Source: an uncultured Clostridia bacterium
GTDB lineage: Bacteria > Bacillota > Clostridia > Lutisporales > Lutisporaceae
Length of the DNA: 41,215 nt
Assembly: GCA_937930535.1 (NCBI GenBank)
Contig: CALGKJ010000112.1
Location: 1-41,215 of the forward strand
Reading direction: 5' to 3'
The translations under genes were made by a program, and so were the position numbers. Under the pieces are notes generated by a model, which was not told the DNA's origin, searched no databases, and saw only the letters and a list, made by a program, of their open reading frames with translations. Position 1 is the stretch's first letter. Each line of letters opens with the position of its first letter. This document shows, in pieces, positions 34,171-41,215 of this stretch.

Positions 34171-35916
34171 TTGAAAACATCGATACGGCAATACTTAAGG
34201 CTTTTGTCTAAATACTTGAAGAAACGATGGATGGGTTTGCTGCTGCTTGCATTTTTATTAGGCGGAAATGTAGTGCTCACACTTATAAATCCTCAGATAA
34301 TCAGAAGTTTTATTGATTTGGCAGCTGCAGGAGGGGCTTTTGAGCAGTTGATAAAGGCAGCCATGTGGTTTACTGTAATAGTAGTGGCGCAGCAGATATT
34401 TATGGTTTTTTCGACTTATATATGCCAGAATATAGGCTGGATTGCTACTAATGAGCTAAGAGAGGATCTGGTTATGCACTGCATACAGCTGGATATGCCT
34501 TTTCATAAATCCAAGCAGCCGGGAGAAATGATAGAGCGTCTTGATAAGGATGTGGCAATGCTTTTTGACTTCTTTTCAAAAATGATTATTGATATATTGA
34601 ACAATATAATATTGATAATTGGTGCATTGATATTTCTGCTTCGTGAAGATTGGCGGGTGAGCTTGGCCTTGGGAGTTTTTGCATGGATTTCCCTGGTTAT
34701 ATTAAATAAAGGCCAGAAGGCAGGTATACACTATTGGATAGATGAGAGAGAAGCTTCGGCTAAGTTTTTAGGTTTCCTTGGAGAGCAGATTTCAAATATT
34801 GAGGATATAAAAGCCTGCGGTGCTGTAGAGGATTCCATGTATAAATATATAAAACGTTTCAGGTATATTTTTCCTATTAAGATGAAGGCCAGCCTTGAGC
34901 CTAATAAATTATGGAGTGTTTCGGTAATACTGTCTGCAACCAGCGTAATAATTGCACTGAGCTTTGGGGGATACCTTTGGCTAAAGGGAGGTATATCTGC
35001 AGGTACGGTATATTTGATATTCAACTACACATTGATAATTAACAGCCCTCTAAGCTATCTCAGAAAGAAATTAGGGGACTTACAGAAGGCAGAGGCAAGT
35101 ATAATCAGAGTAGGGGAATTATTTGAAATGAAATCCTCTATTGAAGATGGCAGCGTGGAGCTTTCTCATGGGAATGCGCTTTCTTTGAAGATAGATGATA
35201 TAAGCTTCGGATATACAGATGATACACCTGTACTTAAGAATGTTTCCTTTGAGCTCGGACCTAAAAGAATAATGGGCTTAATAGGGCGCACAGGCAGTGG
35301 AAAGACTACCTTGGGCAGGCTGATTATGAGACTCTATGAACCAGGAAGCGGAGAAATACTGATTGATGGTAAAGATATTAAAACAATAAAAATGGAGAGT
35401 CTGAGAAAGAGTATAGCATATGTATCCCAGGATACTAAGCTGTTTCATGCAACGATAAGAGACAATCTCACTTTCTTTGACTCAACTATTAGTGATTCCG
35501 ATATCTTAAAGGCTCTGGAGAATGCAGGGCTGAGAGAATGGGTGGAAGCTATGCCTGAGGGTTTGAATACCCTAATTGAGTCTGGAGGGGATAATCTTTC
35601 ATCGGGAGAAGCACAGCTTATAGCTTTTACCAGGGCTTTTCTTAAAAAGCCGGGGTTGGTCATACTGGATGAAGCATCCTCTAAGCTTGATCCGATAATG
35701 GAAAAGCATATGGAAAAAGCAGTTGACAGGCTGCTTTCGGAAAGCTCTTGCATTATTATTGCGCACCGCCTTTCCACGCTTAAGCGGGCAGATGATATTT
35801 TAATACTTTCTGATGGCAAAGTGGTCGAATACGGCACACAGGAAGAACTTTTGAACAATACTACCTCTAATTATTATAATCTACTGCAAACGGGCATTGA
35901 GGAGGTTTTAGTATGA
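34171..35916 (+). CDS. ABC exporter subunit A (membrane domain plus ATPase)
   Basis: This 581-residue half-transporter has about six membrane helices (25-320) and an ATPase with Walker A GRTGSGKTT, Q-loop YVSQD, Walker B LVILDEASSKLD and H-loop IIAHRLS. The signature is LSSGEAQ instead of LSGGQ. The start is TTG 34171 after GGGAGGGGG. Its stop overlaps the next start (ATGA), so the two are translated together and probably form a heterodimer. Likely role: export of the product or an intermediate, or self-resistance, beside the peptidase-exporter fusion. Confidence 0.92.
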   Translation: MKTSIRQYLRLLSKYLKKRWMGLLLLAFLLGGNVVLTLINPQIIRSFIDLAAAGGAFEQLIKAAMWFTVIVVAQQIFMVFSTYICQNIGWIATNELREDLVMHCIQLDMPFHKSKQPGEMIERLDKDVAMLFDFFSKMIIDILNNIILIIGALIFLLREDWRVSLALGVFAWISLVILNKGQKAGIHYWIDEREASAKFLGFLGEQISNIEDIKACGAVEDSMYKYIKRFRYIFPIKMKASLEPNKLWSVSVILSATSVIIALSFGGYLWLKGGISAGTVYLIFNYTLIINSPLSYLRKKLGDLQKAEASIIRVGELFEMKSSIEDGSVELSHGNALSLKIDDISFGYTDDTPVLKNVSFELGPKRIMGLIGRTGSGKTTLGRLIMRLYEPGSGEILIDGKDIKTIKMESLRKSIAYVSQDTKLFHATIRDNLTFFDSTISDSDILKALENAGLREWVEAMPEGLNTLIESGGDNLSSGEAQLIAFTRAFLKKPGLVILDEASSKLDPIMEKHMEKAVDRLLSESSCIIIAHRLSTLKRADDILILSDGKVVEYGTQEELLNNTTSNYYNLLQTGIEEVLV

Positions 35917-37691
35917 TTGGAAATAAAATGAAACATACTTTTAAATTGGTATGGAAATCTATAGTGTACATGCCCTGGCTATTTGCAGCAAGTATTTTGC
36001 TATGGTCCCTTGTATTTGTTTATAATCTAGTTCCGGGGTTTATTGCCCGCGAATATTTCAATAAGCTGTTCGACGGGGGAAATACTTCTTCGCTGGTTTG
36101 GATATTGGCGATGTTTGCCGGAGTGGTTGCTGCCCGTGTTGTGATAGGGTATTTTGGAGCTGTGACATATTATATGCAGTCCTTTATAGTAAGTGCTTTG
36201 GTCAGAAGAAACATGTTTGAAATCATATTTAAGAAGCATGCTGCAGAGGCTATCCCTATGACAAGCGGTAAAGCCTTGAACTGTATCAACGATGATGTGG
36301 AGCAGCTTGTAGATACTATAGGATATATATTGGATACAGTAGGCACTGCAATATTTTCAATTATTGCAATAATAATTTTGGTTAGTATAAATCCTTTAAT
36401 CACGGTCCTTGTAGTTACTCCTTTGGTGGTTGTAGTTTTGCTTTCAAGGAAGGCAAATAACAGAATAGAAAAGTATAGACGTGCAAGCAGGAGTATAAGC
36501 TCTGAAATAAGCGGTTTTCTTGGTGAAATATTCAATGCCGTACAGGTGGTCAAGGCATCCGGCAATGAAAAAACAATGGTGAAGCATCTTAATAAGCTCA
36601 ATAGAGAAAGGCACAGTATGATGCTTAAGGATACCCTGTTTACGCAGCTACTTGACTCTTTATATGACAATATAGTAAATATAGGGACAGGTTTAGTGCT
36701 GATCCTAATCGCAAGCTCAATGAAGGCTGGAAGCTTTAAAGTAGGAGATTTTGCATTGTTTGTGTATTATCTTGCCTTTGTTTCGGATTTCATAATGAGG
36801 TGCGGAAGCTTCCTTGCTTATTTAAAAAAGACAGAGGTTTCGGTCAACCGTATTGAGGAATTGCTGCAGATCACAGATGCTGAGGTTTTATTTGAAAAGA
36901 AGCCGATCTATACCAAAGGTGATGTTCCTGAGCAGGAATACGCTGCATGCAAGGATCATGACATACTAAAGAGTTTGGAGGTCAGAAATCTAAGCTATAA
37001 TTATCCGGACTCAATCAGAGGTATAAATAATATTAATTTTAAAATTGATAGAGGTTCCATGAACGTAATAACAGGGAGAATAGGCTCAGGAAAATCTACG
37101 CTATTAAAAGTACTTTTAGGATTATTGCCTGTAGGTTCAGGTACTATATGCTGGAATGGAAAACATGTAGAGAATCCGGATATGTTTTTTATACCTCCCC
37201 GCACGGCCTATGCTCCTCAAGTACCCCACCTATTCAGTGATACTATAAAAAATAACATTTTATTAGGTATTCCTGAGGAGGAAGCGGACCTTAAGGGTGC
37301 TATATATTCTGCAGTAATGGAGCAGGATATAGAAGGCTTTGAAAATGGAGAAATGACAGAAGTGGGTTCTATGGGAGCAAAGCTTTCTGGCGGGCAGATT
37401 CAAAGAGTTGCCGCTGCTAGGATGTTTGTCAGAAAGCCTGATTTGTTAGTTTTGGACGATATATCCAGTGCATTGGATGTGGAAACTGAAAATATTTTAT
37501 GTAAACGGCTCTCAGAGAAGAAAAGCGCTACATATCTTATTGTATCGAATAAAAAAGCAATACTTAAGCAGGCCGATAATATCATTGTTCTAAAGGATGG
37601 CGGCATTGAAGCCAATGGCACCTTTGAGGAATTATTGGAATGCAGTGAGGAGTTCCGGAACATATGCGGTGAATACGAAGCTGTAGTATAA
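35913..37691 (+). CDS. ABC exporter subunit B (membrane domain plus ATPase)
   Basis: This 592-residue half-transporter has membrane helices in its first 320 residues and an ATPase with Walker A GRIGSGKST, a normal signature LSGGQIQRVA, and Walker B LLVLDDISSALD. The catalytic Glu after Walker B is Asp. The switch His is also changed: LIVSNKKA stands where the partner has IIAHRL. Subunit A carries the degenerate signature, so the two defects fall in the same composite ATP site, the usual pattern of heterodimeric exporters with one degenerate site. The ATGA overlap with subunit A supports a fixed pair. It is the last gene of the cluster on this side. Confidence 0.92.
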   Translation: MIGNKMKHTFKLVWKSIVYMPWLFAASILLWSLVFVYNLVPGFIAREYFNKLFDGGNTSSLVWILAMFAGVVAARVVIGYFGAVTYYMQSFIVSALVRRNMFEIIFKKHAAEAIPMTSGKALNCINDDVEQLVDTIGYILDTVGTAIFSIIAIIILVSINPLITVLVVTPLVVVVLLSRKANNRIEKYRRASRSISSEISGFLGEIFNAVQVVKASGNEKTMVKHLNKLNRERHSMMLKDTLFTQLLDSLYDNIVNIGTGLVLILIASSMKAGSFKVGDFALFVYYLAFVSDFIMRCGSFLAYLKKTEVSVNRIEELLQITDAEVLFEKKPIYTKGDVPEQEYAACKDHDILKSLEVRNLSYNYPDSIRGINNINFKIDRGSMNVITGRIGSGKSTLLKVLLGLLPVGSGTICWNGKHVENPDMFFIPPRTAYAPQVPHLFSDTIKNNILLGIPEEEADLKGAIYSAVMEQDIEGFENGEMTEVGSMGAKLSGGQIQRVAAARMFVRKPDLLVLDDISSALDVETENILCKRLSEKKSATYLIVSNKKAILKQADNIIVLKDGGIEANGTFEELLECSEEFRNICGEYEAVV

Positions 37692-37721
37692 AATAAAAGA
37701 AGTTTCGAAGCCAGCGACTGA

Positions 37722-38034
37722 TATGCTCCTTGTCAAGTAGACAGTGAAAAAAATAAAAGGTTTGGACATGGTATAATAAACTGGAAACTAAGTTAAGAGA
37801 AAAAGGTGGCAGTTTATGAGAAGAAGCTATGATCGTCAATTTAAGATGACAGTAGTTAAGTTGGTCTTTGAAGATAATATGTCTGTTTCTGAAGTTTCAA
37901 AAGAACTATCTATACACTACAATAGCTTGTATCGATGGATAAACGAATACGAAGAATATGGGGAAAGTGCGTTTCCAGGTCATGGGAGCGCACTTTACAA
38001 TTCTCAATACGAAATTAAGAAGCTAAAAAAGTTC
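37722..38034 (+). mobile_element. IS3-family left-end fragment with truncated orfA
   Basis: About 30 bp after the exporter stop codon, the sequence from 37722 (TGCTCCTTGTCAAGTAGACA) looks like an IS end. ATG 37816, after AAAGGTGG, starts an IS3-type orfA (RRSYDRQFKMTVVKLVFED, then HYNSLYRWINEYEEYG) with its helix-turn-helix. The frame is cut after about 73 codons at the IS66-like end at 38035; the track of orfA reads on only into foreign codons until 38091. The missing orfB may be the remnant at 39972-40471. Confidence 0.75.
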
Positions 38035-38213
38035 GTAAGCGGTGGAACACCTGCCGTAGTGAAAGCAGTACCTCACTTTGATATACTTTGATAAAGTAAA
38101 TTGAGGGAGGTTTTTTAATACAACAAAACACTACTGAAAACCTACATCTGTGGGAACAACGCTTTAATGAAAGGGAACAAAGCGGGATGGCTGTTAATGA
38201 ATGGTGGTGTTAG
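38035..38213 (+). mobile_element. IS66-family left-end remnant
   Basis: GTAAGCGGTGGAAC at 38035 has the GTAAGCG start typical of IS66-family terminal repeats and lies exactly where the IS3 orfA is broken. Downstream, after GAGGGAGG, the frame at 38118-38210 reads LHLWEQRFNEREQSGMAVNE, like the start of the small IS66 accessory protein (SG...V..W pattern), and ends at TAG 38211. The rest of the element and its right end are absent. Confidence 0.6.
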
Positions 38214-38279
38214 TATAATATTGTACACACGAAAAGCCGAACACTTTAAAATAAGTAAATAGGAAGGAAGTGTCTACAG

Positions 38280-38552
38280 ATGGCAAAAGGTCAAAAGCAT
38301 TATACCGATGAATTTAAGAATACTATAGTGGAGTTGCATAGCTCAGGTAAAACAATTGCGGCTCTGAGCAGTGAATATGGCATATCAAAATCAACTATCG
38401 TAGGATGGACAAATAAGAGCAAACCTGTAGTAGTGGAGAAAGATAAATTTGTTACTTCAGCTGATTATCAAACAATGCTTAAAAGAATGGCTCAGCTGGA
38501 AGAGGAGAATGAAATATTAAAAAAAGCCATGGCCATATTCACAAAGAAGTAA
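38280..38552 (+). CDS. IS3-family transposase orfA
   Basis: This 90-codon orfA has a helix-turn-helix (KTIAALSSEYGISKSTIVGW) and a leucine-zipper-like end (LKRMAQLEEENEILKK). GGAAGGAAG precedes the ATG. Near its end, A7G at 38519-38526 is a slippery run, and orfB is open in the -1 frame from there, the normal IS3 frameshift arrangement. orfA looks complete, but its partner orfB is broken, so the element cannot move by itself. Confidence 0.85.
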   Translation: MAKGQKHYTDEFKNTIVELHSSGKTIAALSSEYGISKSTIVGWTNKSKPVVVEKDKFVTSADYQTMLKRMAQLEEENEILKKAMAIFTKK

Positions 38553-39241
38553 ATACAATATTTAAGTTCATCGATAATCATAAACATATATACCGTGTAA
38601 AGTTAATGTGCAAGGTTCTAAAGGTTTCTAGAAGTTCATATTACAAATATCTGACCAAGTCTCTAAGTCCTAGAGCTATTGAAAATGGTAATAAAATCAA
38701 CCTCAAAAGAGTTCAAAGGCTAATGTGTAAATTAGGCATTAAATCTATTGTCATGAAGAAATTTAAACCACAGTCCTCAAAGTCCAAAGTTGAGGATAAG
38801 GTAAACATTCTAGATAGGAACTTTTCGACAAATAACTTAAATGAAAAATGGGTAACAGACATCACCTATGTTCATATAAAGCGTAATGGCTGGTGTTACT
38901 TAGCCTCGGCAATGGACTTATGTACAAAGAAGATAATAGGGTACAGTTTTTCGAAAAATATGGATACAGATATGGCTCTAAAAGCCTTGGATAATGCTTT
39001 AAAGGCTCAAAAGCCATCTAATCCAGTTATATTACATAGTGATTTAGGAACGCAATATACAAGCTCTAAGTTTAAGGAATACATCGAAAGAAACGATATT
39101 ATACATTCATTCAGTCGTAAGGGCAATCCTTATGATAATGCCTGGATAGAGTCCTTTCATGCTTCACTTAAGAAGGAAGAAGTAAATTTGGTTACATATT
39201 ATGACTATGATGCTGCAAGGCTTGCTCCTTTGTATATATGA
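38525..39241 (+). pseudogene. IS3-family orfB transposase, deleted and truncated
   Basis: Reached by -1 frameshift from orfA, this frame has the DDE core: Asp in WVTDITYV, Asp in ILHSDLGTQYT, Glu in NAWIESFHASLK. About 30 residues normally found between the SSYYKYL and KRVQRLM segments (the HTH_21 region) are missing in frame. The C-terminus is cut at about 39227 (YDYDAARLA), where IS21-type sequence in the opposite direction begins. The last codons to TGA 39239 are foreign. Confidence 0.8.
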
Positions 39242-39884
39242 TATCACCATAGTTTTCTGCTACAGCTATGAGCCTGTCCTGATCAAATACAAGTTCCTTG
39301 GGCTTACCTCCCAGCCACTGAAAACATGCTTTTATGGCATTTACCATATTACTTGCAGTAGGAGGATAGTCATACCATATTCCGTATTTATATCTGGAAT
39401 TTGAAAGTACAAAGCCTATGCAGTACAACTTCTGATATTTACGGGTTGTTGTATTCTCAACTGTTACAATGCCTATATCAATCTGCATCTGATATCCCAT
39501 GGGAGGGTCGGCCAGTGCTTGATAGTCCCGTTTTGGAAATTCACTTTTTATATCATATTCTTTTCTTAGTTTATTAACATACCGTCTTACACTGCTTTCA
39601 GATATTACTACTTCATATTTTTCCTGAAGCCAGTCAAATATCTGTGCTGCAGTTACTTCTCTGTATTCCCTGAGCCACATAAGAATCTGTTCCTTATGCT
39701 GCTCAAGGCTTGATTTCTTTGCATTCCCCATTATTTGTTCGTCATATTCATCTGCTGTCATATTCCAGTACCGTCTTACAGCTTTTCTACTGTAGCCTGT
39801 CATTTTTGTGACTTGCCGCTGGGAAAACCCCTCACTTTTCATTACTTGAATTTTACAATACATGATCCACCTTTTCTCCTTCAT
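39228..39884 (-). pseudogene. istA: IS21-family istA, C-terminally truncated
   Basis: On the minus strand the ATG at 39884 follows GGAGGT. The product has the helix-turn-helix of IstA (KSEGFSQRQVTKMTGYSRKA), a second DNA-binding segment, and the start of the integrase core with Asp in QMQIDIG and FDQDRL. It breaks at about 39228, before the catalytic Glu region, and the frame runs on into antisense IS3 sequence to 39192. No istB is present. Confidence 0.8.
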
Positions 39885-39971
39885 CAGCTGACCTCCTGTG
39901 TTAACTTTTAACTGCTTTACCAGCCAAAATAATCTTATCACATCGGTCAATTTTATTTTAAAAGGTGATAT

Positions 39972-40471
39972 CTTTTATATGCGCGTTTTTGGTACCCTTT
40001 ATTTTATCATTCACAAATATATAAATAATAAGAAAGGTTTTCTATATTTAGCTGTGTTTTTAGATATTTATTCACGTAAAGTAACTGGCTGGTCAATGAT
40101 GTAGAAAAGGGAAAGAAACCCTAGTAATGGATGCATTTCTACAGGAATATGGAAGAGAGCATCCCAAGGAAGGTCTTATCATTCACACAGATAAAGGTTC
40201 GCAGTTTATCTGTGGTAATTTTCAGACGCTACTGCGTACACACGGAGCAATATCAAGCGTTAGTAAAAAAGGTAACCGCTATGATAGTGCTTTAATGAAA
40301 TCATTCTATAGAACCATAAAAAGAGAACTCATCCAGCATTCTAACTTTGAAACGCCTAAACAAGCTCAGCAAGATATTTTTAAGTATATTGAACTATATT
40401 ACAACACTAAGAGAATGCATTCCTCTTTTGGGTATATTTCTCCTGCCCAATTCGAGGAATTGAATTCATAA
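39972..40471 (+). pseudogene. IS3-family orfB 3' remnant, frameshifted
   Basis: The frame to TAG 40102 reads KKGFLYLAVFLDIYSRKV, the middle of an IS3 integrase core. A -1/+1 shift then leads into 40127-40471: LIIHTDKGSQF, KKGNRYDSALMKSFY, and the usual end YNTKRMHSSFGYISPAQFEE. The catalytic Glu (normally MES) is Lys (MKS). It is dead three ways: missing 5' part, frameshift with stop, and lost Glu. It may be the 3' part of the element whose orfA is at 37816. Confidence 0.8.
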
Positions 40472-41024
40472 AATGATACACTTTTAGATTATCATTTATA
40501 TCCATGGTAACAAAGTAAAAATAGATCATAAGATTACCTAATATTATCTAGGAATTATGCAAGAGGTAAACTATTGAAAAGACTATCTTCTAAAAGAAGC
40601 TAAAACTTAATAAAACAATCTAAGTCTTAATTCACTTATCTGGAAATCGTGTGTAAAGTAGTTGGTAGATTTTTTATATATTCAAATATAAATATTGAGA
40701 AGAATCATTGATAATACAAGAATTGTAAATACTACAATTGTACTGCAACTGTACTCCAACAGCGATAAAAAACAATGAATCTAGATGAATGTAGCTAGGT
40801 AATAAATCCTCAAAAACATAGCAATTTCGACACTCTTACATTTATATGAGCCTAGATGATTTATACCCATTCGAATCAGTGTGTCGAGGGTTCGAATCCC
40901 TCTAGTTAATCATTCCAAGTAGCATAGATACTGCAATATAGAAAATCTCAATACATATAGACATACACCCCAAACACATTATATAATAAAGCTAGTTAGT
41001 ATGTGTTATACACAAGGTTAGCAT
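40472..41024. other. AT-rich gene-free stretch with a tRNA T-arm-like remnant
   Basis: No ORF of note is seen. At 40886-40902, GAGGG-TTCGAAT-CCCTC is a perfect T-arm (5-bp stem, 7-nt TTCGAAT loop). No D-arm, anticodon arm or matching acceptor strand can be built upstream. It looks like the 3' piece of a tRNA gene, as left at attachment sites of elements that integrate in tRNA genes, but no integrase is in the window. Confidence 0.45.
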
Positions 41025-41060
41025 AAATCATGTCGGTATCCCGGCATGATTTTGTTTTTG
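41025..41060 (+). terminator. Rho-independent terminator
   Basis: The 12-bp stem AAATCATGTCGG / CCGGCATGATTT (41025-41036 and 41041-41052, one G-T wobble) with a TATC loop runs into TTTTGTTTTT. It is oriented for + strand transcription. No intact gene is close upstream, so it may be the terminator of a gene lost by rearrangement. Confidence 0.85.
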
Positions 41061-41075
41061 AAAAATAGTTCATAA

Positions 41076-41215
41076 ATGAGCAGTACGGAGACTATTTTTT
41101 ACACAATAACCGTATACTTTGGATCCATAGGTATAAAGAATATCAGACATACCCTTATAGCGGCACTGGCAGCAGACATAGCAGGAGTAATTGCCGCCGT
41201 ACTGATATGCAAGGC
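41076..41215 (+). pseudogene. spmB: Spore maturation protein B C-terminal fragment (runs off the window)
   Basis: The frame from ATG 41076 to the right edge reads STETIFYTITVYFGSIGIKN and RHTLIAALAADIAGVIAA. This matches the conserved C-terminal part of SpmB-type nucleoside-recognition membrane proteins (about 170 residues when complete). A TAA directly precedes the ATG, no ribosome binding site is present, and the first two thirds are missing. The 5' part was therefore lost where the IS-rich region meets the chromosome. SpmB acts in spore core dehydration, which marks the host as a spore former. Confidence 0.7.

Noticed and set aside
40850-40925. A complete tRNA gene around the TTCGAAT loop
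   Set aside because: Only the T-arm is well formed. No D-arm, anticodon stem or paired acceptor strand can be drawn upstream, so it is listed only as a remnant.
41076-41215. A new small gene starting at ATG 41076
   Set aside because: There is no ribosome binding site, a TAA directly precedes the ATG, and the sequence matches the interior and end of SpmB, so it is a truncated fragment.
1-41215. CRISPR array or phage genes
   Set aside because: No regularly spaced direct repeats, cas genes or phage structural or integrase genes were seen.

Overview
The window is most of a nonribosomal peptide / polyketide biosynthetic gene cluster from a low-GC, spore-forming, probably anaerobic Bacillota (Clostridia, Ruminiclostridium-like). 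The grounds are AT-rich codon use, strong AGGAGG-type ribosome binding sites, three oxygen-sensitive radical SAM enzymes, and a 3' fragment of a spore maturation gene (spmB-like) at the right edge. Every biosynthetic gene is on the + strand with short gaps, so the cluster reads as one or a few long operons. It continues past the left edge, because the first gene is already in the middle of an adenylation domain.

Layout. 2-1585: the end of a terminating NRPS (A-PCP-TE). 1678-1706: a clear sigma-A-type promoter. 1752-5968: a tailoring block with a BtrK-like PLP decarboxylase, a fold-type I aminotransferase, two free-standing acyl carrier proteins and a SPASM-type radical SAM enzyme. 5969-6348: a spacer with an inverted repeat, a possible promoter and a 47-codon ORF. 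6349-7926: a B12-binding radical SAM enzyme. 8002-11142: a serine (S12) peptidase fused to an ABC exporter. 11165-14918: two BtrH-like proteins flanking a glycosyltransferase. 15091-16707: a second B12 radical SAM enzyme. 16730-28763: the assembly-line core, made of a free-standing C domain, an NRPS of very unusual architecture with an Asn-type A domain, and a KS-ACP-aminotransferase-C protein without an AT domain. 28870-29330: a decayed third B12 radical SAM gene. 29610-34139: a C-A-PCP-E NRPS whose A domain also carries an Asn-type specificity code. 34171-37691: a heterodimeric ABC exporter. 37722-40471: a pile of nested, broken insertion sequences (IS3, IS66 and IS21 types). 41025-41215: a terminator, then a 5'-truncated spmB-like fragment.

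How the genes may work together (inference). The C-A(Asn)-PCP-E protein would make an N-acyl-D-Asn starter. This is the signature of the prodrug logic known for colibactin, zwittermicin and xenocoumacin, in which a membrane S12 peptidase (ClbP, ZmaM, XcnG) removes acyl-D-Asn during export. Here a ClbP-like peptidase with about three following membrane helices is fused in one chain to a PvdE/SyrD-like ABC exporter, which fits cleavage coupled to export. The core would add a second Asn and a beta-amino unit (KS plus aminotransferase, malonyl supplied in trans). The left-edge TE, with Cys in place of Ser as nucleophile, would release the chain. The BtrK-like decarboxylase, the carrier proteins and the BtrH-like proteins resemble the carrier-bound amino-acyl side-chain pathway of butirosin, which suggests that an extra acyl group is made on an ACP and transferred to the product. 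The radical SAM enzymes and the glycosyltransferase would decorate it. I do not recognise the whole combination as a known cluster.
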